Shown: piece after piece, positions 1-6,837 of the stretch
Position numbering within the stretch: the first letter of the stretch is position 1
Layout of the letters: each line of letters begins with the position of its first letter
From: a virus
DNA: 23,135 bases
Direction: 5' to 3' (one strand)
Virus record (IMG/VR): IMGVR_UViG_3300020221_000125
Coordinates: 1 to 23,135 of that record
Translations under genes and position numbers: made by a program
The notes under the pieces: model-generated
The model's database searches: none
The model's input: only the letters and a program-made list of their open reading frames with translations
What the model was told of the DNA's origin: nothing

Positions 1-257
1 AATAATTCAGGATTTTCCAATTCTACATCAAAAAGCATTGGATGGCAAAGTTCATCTATCAAATAACACGAAGACTTACAGAGGTCTTCTGGTTCATATG
101 CGAGTGACTGACTTGCTGCTTCCACCACCTCTCCCATATGCAGTGCGGTGTGTGGCAGGTCATCAAATGTGAATGGGATTCCATTGATGAAATACATCAA
201 AACAATTTGAGTTCCCTTGTTATACCAACAATAAGCAGTATCTATGCGATATTTCAT
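1..257 (-). CDS. Hypothetical protein, 3' end cut by the window edge
   Basis: An open frame starts at an ATG at 257 and runs off the left edge with no stop, giving at least 85 residues. The protein begins MKYRIDTAYCWYNKG. It is rich in Cys, acidic and aromatic residues, has no obvious signal peptide or membrane segment, and I recognise no family. It lies 26 bases downstream of the tRNA-Leu gene on the same strand, so it probably belongs to the same transcript as the small genes at 373-823. The start is the first ATG after the tRNA. The long stop-free frame and phage-like gene packing support it as real. Function unknown. Confidence 0.7.
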   Translation of the reverse strand, partial: MKYRIDTAYCWYNKGTQIVLMYFINGIPFTFDDLPHTALHMGEVVEAASQSLAYEPEDLCKSSCYLIDELCHPMLFDVELENPEL

Positions 258-283
258 AGACAACAGATTTTTGATTATTTAGG

Positions 284-366
284 TAGGGCGAGGGGGACTT
301 GAACCCCCACGGGCAATGCCCAACAGATTTTAAGTCTGGTGTGTCTACCGATTTCACCACCGCCCC
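284..366 (-). tRNA. tRNA-Leu (anticodon UAA)
   Basis: Read on the minus strand, this 83-base segment folds as a class II tRNA. The acceptor stem GGGGCGG pairs with TCGCCCT (ending in G-U pairs). The anticodon stem CCAGA/TCTG(T) holds the loop CTTAAAA, giving anticodon UAA. There is a long variable arm (GGGCATTGCCC) and a perfect T-arm GGGGG-TTCAAGT-CCCCC, followed by discriminator A. CCA is not encoded (the next bases are CCT), so it would be added by the host enzyme. It would decode UUA, a codon expected to be common in an AT-rich phage genome. Confidence 0.97.
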
Positions 367-372
367 AAGAAA

Positions 373-579
373 TCACCCAGAATAGGTGATAGGATGATAC
401 TTCAAATACTCCCAGAATGTCAACTTCATTTCTTTTTGTGTCATTCCACAGTGTTTTGCTGCTTGAGGTAAGTTCCACTTTACTGTAAAAAGTGCCTCAT
501 TTGCTTCTTTGACGTTTTCTGGTGTTGTTTTGACTGGAGTTTCGTAAAGTGCTGCTTTGTTAATTTTTAGTAGACTCAT
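373..579 (-). CDS. Small conserved-type phage protein, HTH-like C-terminal half
   Basis: A 68-residue protein starting MSLLKINKAALYETPVKT. The second half, NLPQAAKHCGMTQKEM followed by a basic/aromatic helix, has the spacing of a helix-turn-helix (Ala-Ala, Gly turn, Thr-Gln recognition-helix start), so DNA binding is a reasonable guess but not shown. The frame stays open upstream to an ATG at 693, but that extension is basic/aromatic, overlaps the preceding gene and looks non-coding. An ATG at 594 is a second alternative, with a GGAGG about 30 bases upstream. I prefer the start at 579 because the protein then opens with a normal hydrophilic N-terminus. It ends six bases before the tRNA. Confidence 0.7.
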   Translation of the reverse strand: MSLLKINKAALYETPVKTTPENVKEANEALFTVKWNLPQAAKHCGMTQKEMKLTFWEYLKYHPITYSG

Positions 580-640
580 TTTTTTAAAAATCATCGTGCG
601 TAAAAATTTTGCCGGAATTTTTTTCCTCCAAAAATGAAAC

Positions 641-823
641 TTAAAGTGGATTTGCGTATGAGAGTGTGTCTTCATCCACAGTCGAACGAACAAAGTTTAG
701 CACATTCATAAATTCTTGAATGGTTTCGCAGTTCACTTTTTTTTCTGCACCCTCGTTAGAGTACAAATACACGGTTTTTTTAAGGGGATCAACTACGCAT
801 CGTGCTAGATACTCATTCTGCAT
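641..823 (-). CDS. Small hypothetical protein (60 aa)
   Basis: A 60-residue protein, MQNEYLARCVVDPLKKTVYL..., of mixed alpha/beta character. Sequence such as KKTVYLYSNEGAEKKV suggests a beta-hairpin, followed by an amphipathic helix (ETIQEFMNVLNFVRS). There is no membrane segment or signal peptide, and I recognise no family. It lies downstream of the structural operon, separated by an imperfect hairpin at 842-870. Its Shine-Dalgarno is weak. The 61 bases after it, before the next gene, hold A/T tracts and nothing I can assign. Its coding nature rests on open-frame length, sensible composition and the lack of any better frame. Confidence 0.65.
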   Translation of the reverse strand: MQNEYLARCVVDPLKKTVYLYSNEGAEKKVNCETIQEFMNVLNFVRSTVDEDTLSYANPL

Positions 824-841
824 TCATCTTGTCTGTTGATT

Positions 842-870
842 ACCCACATACTATAGCATAGAGTATGGGT
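842..870 (-). other. Imperfect hairpin between structural operon and small genes
   Basis: The arms ACCCA-c-ATACT (842-852) and AGTATGGGT (862-870) pair over nine bases with one bulge around a 9-base loop. The hairpin starts just past the stop of the structural gene at 875 and ends 18 bases before the start codon at 823. There is no T-tract after it in the direction of transcription, so it is not a standard intrinsic terminator. It may be an attenuating, processing or mRNA-end stabilising hairpin. Confidence 0.4.
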
Positions 871-874
871 GGTG

Positions 875-1711
875 TCAACCGGTTGCGAGATATGGACCAC
901 CATTAGCAGGATTGTTTAGAATTGAAAGTATAGAAGTATTTGTAGTGATGGAAGTATTTGCTATAGAAATCGATTTATTGATAGACCAATATTTTAATTG
1001 TCTTCTGTGTTTATATCTTTTTACTGAAGTTACCGAATTTGTATAACTTGAAATACTTACCCTCAGTGCGGCAATTTCATTAATCAAGTCAGTGATAGAA
1101 CTAGCCCAATCTGAACAAGACCCACCTCCTCCGGTAATTTGAAATACGGTTCCAATAAAAGAACCAGTATTGATCCCAAGTCTAGAAGATATTCCAATAC
1201 CAAGATTAGATGAAGTTATTGTTTCGTCTCCTGGATTTTCAAGAGGGTTGAGTGATATATAATTTCCAACTTCTAAATTTGGATATCTATAAGCAACCAA
1301 AGTATCTGCGTATACTGTACCATATCCAACAACAGCCGTAGTTGCCAGACCAACATTATTTCCTGCTGTCACTCCTATTCCAATAGCAATTATTCTATTC
1401 TCTCCGTTTGCATAAACTCCAGAAACTCCATCGGCAGTGTTTCCTAAAGTACATGTTGGATCCAACGTTGGAGGAGTATTGGCAGAAGCTGATGCTGCAA
1501 TATTTACAATCTCTTGCTTTTTTGCATTGATACTTGCGACAATTCCAACCAATACATTATCAATATAAGAACAGGGTGCAATCCATTTTTGCAACTGATT
1601 AGATGCAATTCCAGCAGCTACTTTCAGAGATCCTGTCGTTGCTATTCCAAGAGAATAATTTGTTGTTGTTAATATTCCTGTGATTGATAATGTAGTTTGA
1701 GCAAATCCCAT
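875..1711 (-). CDS. Putative virion structural protein (tail/baseplate accessory)
   Basis: A 278-residue protein rich in Gly, Ser, Thr, Ile, Ala and Asn, with alternating polar and hydrophobic stretches such as IIAIGIGVTAGNN. This composition is typical of beta-structured phage tail or fibre proteins. The N-terminal part (about 1-80) is predicted helical, with SINAKKQEIVNIAASAS. A second helical stretch lies near 205-225 (SITDLINEIAALRVSISS), and a short basic patch KRYKHRRQLKYW follows. It ends NNPANGGPYLATG. It is the last gene of the large structural operon and starts one base after the preceding gene ends. No named family was recognised; assignment as structural is by context and composition. 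Confidence 0.7.
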   Translation of the reverse strand: MGFAQTTLSITGILTTTNYSLGIATTGSLKVAAGIASNQLQKWIAPCSYIDNVLVGIVASINAKKQEIVNIAASASANTPPTLDPTCTLGNTADGVSGVYANGENRIIAIGIGVTAGNNVGLATTAVVGYGTVYADTLVAYRYPNLEVGNYISLNPLENPGDETITSSNLGIGISSRLGINTGSFIGTVFQITGGGGSCSDWASSITDLINEIAALRVSISSYTNSVTSVKRYKHRRQLKYWSINKSISIANTSITTNTSILSILNNPANGGPYLATG

Positions 1712-1712
1712 C

Positions 1713-2561
1713 TTAATTACCCTCTAAATTTACATCTTTGTCAAAAGGTTCCCACTGCGGATTTCTGCGATCATAATCCCAACCACCAATTAGAAACTGC
1801 TTATTATCACCTGGATAATCGTCAGGTGTCTCTCCGTCATAAACAACGATTAGTTTTTCATCGTGATTCATTGGATTTAACCACCTTGCTGCCCAAACTT
1901 CATAGTAACAATGAATATTTGCACCAACACCAGAGCGAATGATAATATTTTTACCCCACTCAATTCTTTCAACAATTAAATCTTGAGAATATCCAATTTG
2001 AGTGAGAGTTACTGTGATGGTTTCTGGATCAATCAATCCATCCCAATATTCTGGTAGTTCAATAACATTCGTATCTTTAATCTTACCTCTTACATAAATT
2101 CCTGCTTCTGGACCCTCTGCGACGATGTGTCTAATTCTTTTTCCCTTCTTTTTTGCATGTGGAATATCAAAGGAACTTGCAAGTTTATTTCCAGTAGCTA
2201 CTCCATTAAAGACAGATGCCGTAACCGATCCAGCAACAACGACATCACCTAAAACTGATGCATACTCAGAATTTAAAATGACTGTATCAGCATCTATGGA
2301 TAAGCAAGGAATACTACCATTCGCATGACCTACATTTAAAAATTGAGTTAAATTTCCATAGCAATACATTCCAACGTAATCAATTTCATTGTGATATAAA
2401 ACAACTGCGATATCTGTGATTTTAAATGAGGTATCATTTGGTTCGTCTTTATCCCACTCTAAACCTATTTCTTTGGAACTTGAATCGTAATCATAATTAC
2501 CAGTTAGACTTAACGGTCCTGTAAAAGTTCCATAGTCTTGAAAAAGAAATGGTCCTGGCAT
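1713..2561 (-). CDS. Putative tail fibre/decoration protein with 'EGPE..YxRG' domain
   Basis: A 282-residue protein with a variable beta-rich N-terminal half (about 1-125). A conserved-looking C-terminal domain (about 128-226) is marked by AEGPEAGIYVRGK, ELPEYWDGLI, ITVTLTQIGYSQDLIVE and a final Tyr-rich strand HCYYEVWAARW. The same domain, with the same motifs in the same order, occurs in the gene immediately upstream, so the two are paralogues. The last 55 residues are extra and acidic/aromatic. Related modules are common, from my memory of the family, at the C-termini of cyanophage virion proteins, where they probably support trimeric fibre or appendage assembly. Its start overlaps the upstream stop (TAATG), indicating coupled translation. 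Confidence 0.75.
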   Translation of the reverse strand: MPGPFLFQDYGTFTGPLSLTGNYDYDSSSKEIGLEWDKDEPNDTSFKITDIAVVLYHNEIDYVGMYCYGNLTQFLNVGHANGSIPCLSIDADTVILNSEYASVLGDVVVAGSVTASVFNGVATGNKLASSFDIPHAKKKGKRIRHIVAEGPEAGIYVRGKIKDTNVIELPEYWDGLIDPETITVTLTQIGYSQDLIVERIEWGKNIIIRSGVGANIHCYYEVWAARWLNPMNHDEKLIVVYDGETPDDYPGDNKQFLIGGWDYDRRNPQWEPFDKDVNLEGN

Positions 2562-3256
2562 TATGCATCAATCTCCGTTTCTAATTTATGAATGTCTTTT
2601 CTTTCTGCGAAGATATGATAAAAACAATCTATTGACATGCTGTAGTTTGATTGAATAGTGATGTACTCTTGTGTAATCTCCTTTACGATTAAATCTTGAT
2701 GTGATCCAATTGGAGTTAAGGAAACTGTAATTGTATGATAATCTATCAAATTTGTCCAGTATTCTGGTAAGAAAATTTTATCGTTAGCACTAAGTCTTCC
2801 TCTTATATAGACGCCATTTTCAGGTCCTTCTAGGCAAGCATGAACTAATTTTTTATTTTCTTTGTTTGGGTGATCAATAATAAAGTTTTTACTCCTAGCC
2901 ATCAAAGTTTCAGTGTATATTATCTTTGCTTTGATTAGTTCAACGGTAAGTAATTTATCTACTTTTAAAAATGATTTAATTCTAGCGTATGTTTTTACAA
3001 ATAAAGAATATTTTGGTTTTTCTGGTGTTTGAAACTCATTTGTAGTTTCCGATATACTAATCGTACCAAATTCAGTTCGTTCATTTGCATCATTTCTTGT
3101 GTATGCATTAGAGTTTCCAACATGCAAAGGACCTTCAATGTAAGCAGAACCTGGTGTTTCTCCTGTTTTTTCAATAGGTTCTAATAGAGGACTTGATATA
3201 GCAGCATCAGTTGCAACCTCTAGATAAACTGTTTGTACTACATCAGATTGGGACAT
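2561..3256 (-). CDS. Putative tail fibre/decoration protein, paralogue of the downstream gene
   Basis: A 231-residue protein. Residues 120-219 carry HACLEGPENGVYIRGR, FLPEYWTNLIDYHTITV, SLTPIGSHQDLIVKEI and CFYHIFAERK, which align in order and spacing with the C-terminal domain of the next gene downstream. The N-terminal half (about 1-118) differs and includes an amphipathic region KSFLKVDKLLTVELIKAK. So this appears to be a duplicated domain carrying different N-terminal attachment regions. The gene starts three bases after the preceding spike-like gene ends and overlaps the next gene by one base. Function as a minor virion protein is inferred from context. Confidence 0.75.
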   Translation of the reverse strand: MSQSDVVQTVYLEVATDAAISSPLLEPIEKTGETPGSAYIEGPLHVGNSNAYTRNDANERTEFGTISISETTNEFQTPEKPKYSLFVKTYARIKSFLKVDKLLTVELIKAKIIYTETLMARSKNFIIDHPNKENKKLVHACLEGPENGVYIRGRLSANDKIFLPEYWTNLIDYHTITVSLTPIGSHQDLIVKEITQEYITIQSNYSMSIDCFYHIFAERKDIHKLETEIDA

Positions 3257-3259
3257 TTT

Positions 3260-3847
3260 TTATTTAGCAGTAAGTTTTCTTTTGAAAGGAAGTGCTTTTT
3301 TCAGAGGCCCTCCCTGAGATGAACTACAAAATGATTTTGACATAGCTGCTGACATTTCAGCTAAACCAGATACTTGTAAAGCATAGTTTCCACTTGAAGC
3401 CAATCTCATCATTTTTCCAGATTCTATTTCTATATTTGGTGCGCTAATAGAAACTTTTTGTCCTCCTTTAATATGAACGTTGCCTTCATTAACCTTTCTT
3501 ACATTAAAACCAGACTGTATATGTATATCTCGTGCTAATAATCTAATGCTCCCATTTTCACATGTGATTGAAATATCTCCATTTTCGGCAATCATAAAAA
3601 TACCACTACTCGTCTCTGGTGTCTTTTTACCTGCCTTAACTGCAAATGTTCCAGGTGAACTAAAAAGTGTCCATCCGGAAGATTCTGGTCCACGATTTAC
3701 ATCAAATGACATATAATGCTCTGGGTCATATCCAGATGAATGTTTGTAAGCAAAAAATGTTGTTTGATCATCCCAATATTTTCCCTTTTCAATAATTACA
3801 TCTGCAGTTGCATCATTTCCGCCATACTTGCTATGATAATCAGCCAT
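3260..3847 (-). CDS. Beta-helix-like spike protein (gp5 C-terminal type)
   Basis: A 195-residue protein. From about 75 to 160 it is built of short alternating strands with regular period: GIFMIAENGDISIT, NGSIRLLARDIHIQSG, GNVHIKGGQKVSISAP, NIEIESGKMMRLAS. This resembles the intertwined beta-helix needle of T4 gp5 and VgrG C-termini. The N-terminal third is acidic and aromatic; the C-terminus is basic (PLKKALPFKRKLTAK). Its start codon lies inside the end of the gp5-like gene (8-base overlap), which fits a needle part made alongside the hub. In T4 the OB-fold and needle are one polypeptide; here they seem to be separate. The fold is inferred from strand periodicity alone. Confidence 0.65.
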   Translation of the reverse strand: MADYHSKYGGNDATADVIIEKGKYWDDQTTFFAYKHSSGYDPEHYMSFDVNRGPESSGWTLFSSPGTFAVKAGKKTPETSSGIFMIAENGDISITCENGSIRLLARDIHIQSGFNVRKVNEGNVHIKGGQKVSISAPNIEIESGKMMRLASSGNYALQVSGLAEMSAAMSKSFCSSSQGGPLKKALPFKRKLTAK

Positions 3848-6596
3848 TTACTTTACCTACACAATCAATTACGCTTATGATTTTATCTTGTCCCAACTTC
3901 TGAGCCTCCTCTTTTGTTGTTCGTTTTACCTTCAGTACAGCAAACATATCTGCATTAATTCCAGTTTTAGTATTGCATATTTTAATTGATGGTCTCTCAG
4001 TAACAAATGTACCTCTATTTAGAATTCTAACATTAATTAACCTACCATATGGATCGAATTGAGGTTCAAGTTTAGCACCATTATCAGGAGTAATGCAAAT
4101 CTTATCGTCGAGAGAATAATTAATTCCAGTATTTTTAATGATAACATCATCAAGTTCTAAAACGACATTATAGGTATCAAGAACAGAGGTAGAGGTGTCT
4201 GAATCAATTTTAGAGGGGATTGGTGGAATTGTTACTACACAATCTTGATGAAATGTATAAGTATTGCCAGACTTAGTAAATTTACAATCCGGTTTAATTT
4301 CTCCTAATGTCGGAGACAAAATAATTGAACAACCGGAATTTACGCCAGCAGTGCCACCTGGAAGAATCGTAATAGGAATATTTGGATAATTATTGACTTT
4401 TTTATTACACTCGGTTTCTATAGCAGGTGCAATTGAGTTCGTGCCGATACCAGATGAAACTGAGTCCGTGCCGATACCAGATTTGATTTTCTGTTTAAAA
4501 GATTCAATTATCGGTCCCAAGTTTGGAAATGTAAATACACTGGTATCAATGACAAAATCAGCTCCACTCGGAAGAATAAGAGCATTTGCATTCAATCCAA
4601 CATCTACGCTGGTAACTCCAGAAGAACCTAAACTTCCATTAGGTTTCTTTAGATATCCAGTCCCACCATCCACGACTCTAACACCTACAATTTTACCACA
4701 ATTTTCTCCACTTGTTCCAACAATTACCTCTGCTTTTGCTCCAGAACCCTTTCCACAAGGATCATCAAAATATACAAAAGGATTTGAATAATAGTTAATA
4801 CCGGAACTTAATATATCGACAGCAAGAATTTCACCCGAAGATCCAATAATCGCATTTGCAGCAGCACCAATTCCACCCCCACCAAACAATTGAACTGCGG
4901 GAGGCCCACATAATCCAGGACCACTCAGACATTCTGATATAGAACCTGCTGAAGGTGGAATCTCAGATGGATTACCTAAAAAGTTGCTTAAACTTGTAGA
5001 TGGTGATGATCTAATATTTTTTAATTCTTTTGAATATTCATCATCTTCACTTGGTTTTGGACCATCTAACCAGGACCAAATTTCTACCTCTGGACAAGGA
5101 TCTTCTTTTTCGCAAGATAAAAAGCTTTCAATAGCACTCACAAAACTTAATGCTTGATCTAAGCTTCCACTAGCAGCTCCTAAGAATGCACTAAGTGGGG
5201 CTAAAATCATATTTAAAACACCTTCAATTGGTCCAATAATACTATCAAGAAGTGCTCCTATCATACTATCAATTATACACTGAGCAGCATTAAGGATCTT
5301 ATCCAGCATGTTTGAAAGAAAATCAACAAGAAGATCAAACAAAGAATCCATTATTTTATCAAAAAGACAAGAAATAATATCAAGAATTTCTTGTAAATTT
5401 TCACCTACTTTAATTTGGTCTTTTGCTCTAAGTGTGTTAGCTAGTTTCTCATATCTTTTTTTGATCTCATTAATTACCCAATCTCTAAACTTATTTAATT
5501 TCTCTTGTATAAATCCATTAATAATTCCCGCACATTTTCTAATTTCTGCTGTTATGTTTGCAATTTCGTTCAAAGATGGATTAATGTACGTGTCATTAAT
5601 TCTTTGCATTCCTTTTATTGCTCTAGTTAAATTTTTAATTGCTGATTTTATTTTACTTTTGTTTTTTTTATCCTTTTTGCAAGCATTCGCAAGAGTATAT
5701 TCTTTATTATCTTGTTGTTGATTGACTTGTGTCTTGGACCTTATATCTCCGGCTCCATTACCCCCTTCTGGATTTGCTGGTTTTGCTGGGTTGGGTGTTG
5801 TAGCACTTACCGTGACTGGTGATGTCGCATTAGGTGGACCAAATTTAGCACGTGCAGTAGCAGCAAGAACTTTTTGTTCTAATGGCTCACCACTTAGTCC
5901 TGCTGCTTTTCCTTCTTCTCTAGCTTTTTTAGCTGCTTCAAATTCTGCCTTTGTTGGAGTTAGATCAGTGCGAAGAATTTTTTTCAGTTCAGCAGCGGGC
6001 ATCTGTTCATAGTTAGTATTAGAAGGTTGTACACCTCCACCTGCCGCTGCCGATCCACTCGAAACTGGAATTGGTGGTGCATTAGTTCCTCCTTGAATTC
6101 TATCCCTTTGAACTGCTGCTGGATCCCTTTGACCATGAGATGGAACTTGTTTTCCAGTTGAGGTATAACCCGAAAATGGTTTAAATCCTAATGAAGGTAA
6201 AGACTTTGAAAGAATTGTTTGCGTTGAATTTCCAAGATGACCGATAATAACAGGTTGCTGCCCGTTATCTCCATCTAAAAAGAAACCAAAAACAAATTCA
6301 CCACCAGAGAACCTAGGAGTTGTTGTGTTTCCCCCCGAACCAGATCCAGCGGTCGTTGGCAACATTACCAAAGCCCACGGTAACTCTTCATCAGAAAGGG
6401 TGGTTAAATCTGATGTGTGGTATCCAAGAATTCGTACCTTTACTCTATACTGAAATCCAGGTAAATCTGATGGACTATTTTGAGGTAGAGTTGGTAAATT
6501 TCCGTTCCAAATTTTTGCATCAGGAACTTGACCGATCCACCAAATGAAACCGTCTCTTCCTATAAAATTTTTGGAAAGTAATCCTGAGTCAAGCAT
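3840..6596 (-). CDS. gp5: Baseplate central hub protein, gp5-like, without lysozyme domain
   Basis: A 918-residue protein. Residues about 10-123 look like the T4 gp5 N-terminal OB-fold: FIGRDGFIWWIGQVPD, YRVKVRILGYHT, LPWALVMLP and FVFGFFLDGDNGQQPVIIGH. They are followed by a low-complexity Pro/Ala/Gly/Thr linker (about 130-290), a Lys-rich helical region (300-390) and a long amphipathic helical region with spaced Cys (400-495). Beta modules with GxGY-type turns lie around 570-650 (INYYSNPFVYFDDP, VVDGGTGYLKKP), and related modules recur near 840-905. I see no gp5 T4-lysozyme motif (Glu, then Asp/Thr with GIGH), so the protein is probably structural. The start overlaps the stop of the CP12-like gene (TAATG). 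T4 gp5 is 575 residues, so this version is much extended. Confidence 0.8.
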   Translation of the reverse strand: MLDSGLLSKNFIGRDGFIWWIGQVPDAKIWNGNLPTLPQNSPSDLPGFQYRVKVRILGYHTSDLTTLSDEELPWALVMLPTTAGSGSGGNTTTPRFSGGEFVFGFFLDGDNGQQPVIIGHLGNSTQTILSKSLPSLGFKPFSGYTSTGKQVPSHGQRDPAAVQRDRIQGGTNAPPIPVSSGSAAAGGGVQPSNTNYEQMPAAELKKILRTDLTPTKAEFEAAKKAREEGKAAGLSGEPLEQKVLAATARAKFGPPNATSPVTVSATTPNPAKPANPEGGNGAGDIRSKTQVNQQQDNKEYTLANACKKDKKNKSKIKSAIKNLTRAIKGMQRINDTYINPSLNEIANITAEIRKCAGIINGFIQEKLNKFRDWVINEIKKRYEKLANTLRAKDQIKVGENLQEILDIISCLFDKIMDSLFDLLVDFLSNMLDKILNAAQCIIDSMIGALLDSIIGPIEGVLNMILAPLSAFLGAASGSLDQALSFVSAIESFLSCEKEDPCPEVEIWSWLDGPKPSEDDEYSKELKNIRSSPSTSLSNFLGNPSEIPPSAGSISECLSGPGLCGPPAVQLFGGGGIGAAANAIIGSSGEILAVDILSSGINYYSNPFVYFDDPCGKGSGAKAEVIVGTSGENCGKIVGVRVVDGGTGYLKKPNGSLGSSGVTSVDVGLNANALILPSGADFVIDTSVFTFPNLGPIIESFKQKIKSGIGTDSVSSGIGTNSIAPAIETECNKKVNNYPNIPITILPGGTAGVNSGCSIILSPTLGEIKPDCKFTKSGNTYTFHQDCVVTIPPIPSKIDSDTSTSVLDTYNVVLELDDVIIKNTGINYSLDDKICITPDNGAKLEPQFDPYGRLINVRILNRGTFVTERPSIKICNTKTGINADMFAVLKVKRTTKEEAQKLGQDKIISVIDCVGKVNG
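4435..4482. repeat. Short in-frame direct repeat inside the gp5-like gene
   Basis: The 21-base unit at 4435-4455 recurs at 4462-4482 with one mismatch, a period of 27 bases. On the coding (minus) strand this encodes two copies of a 9-residue unit, SGIGTDSVS and SGIGTNSIA. The period is a multiple of three, so copy-number change would keep frame. It probably reflects slippage in a flexible linker. Confidence 0.85.
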
Positions 6597-6808
6597 TAGT
6601 CTTCATACACTCTACATTCTGAAGCATCTGGATGTGTATCACAATACAATTCTAATGAAGTTGGGTCGTGGTCTTCTCCGGGATGATTTTCCTTATATAT
6701 TTTTAAGTCGTGCAACTCTTCTTCAATATGACGACGTTGTTGAGAAGAGATCGTAGGATCATTTAAAATTTTTTCATCCTCTTGAATATGTTTTTCTATG
6801 CTGTCCAT
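6596..6808 (-). CDS. cp12: CP12-like small protein (C-terminal GAPDH-binding-type motif)
   Basis: A 70-residue acidic, helical protein. Its last 20 residues, LELYCDTHPDASECRVYED, match the C-terminal signature of CP12 (YC-x4-P-x3-EC-x-VY-[DE]-D), including the Cys-x8-Cys pair (C56, C65). In chloroplast and cyanobacterial CP12 this pair forms a redox-controlled disulphide and the tail inserts into GAPDH. The N-terminal Cys pair and the AWDAVEEL core used with phosphoribulokinase are absent; instead there is a charged helix (about 1-42). CP12 normally shuts down the Calvin cycle by tethering GAPDH and PRK, and cyanophages are known to carry CP12 genes. Here the gene sits in the baseplate operon, with its stop overlapping the gp5 start. 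That this copy binds GAPDH is inference. Confidence 0.7.
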   Translation of the reverse strand: MDSIEKHIQEDEKILNDPTISSQQRRHIEEELHDLKIYKENHPGEDHDPTSLELYCDTHPDASECRVYED

Positions 6809-6837
6809 AGTAAAATAAAATAGTTATTACTATTTAA

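Noticed and set aside
590-640. GGAA-A5-TTCC inverted repeat and A/T tracts as a terminator
   Set aside because: Only four pairs, AT-rich and not followed by a proper T-run in the direction of transcription.
580-693. N-terminal extension of the 68-aa protein up to 693
   Set aside because: It overlaps the end of the 60-aa gene and would add a His/Phe/Lys-rich segment unlike a normal N-terminus; start at 579 preferred, 594 not excluded.
4393-6012. Long plus-strand open frames opposite the gp5-like gene (4393-4791, 5308-5721, 5722-6012)
   Set aside because: They are antisense shadows of a well-supported coding gene, have unnatural composition and no ribosome-binding sites.
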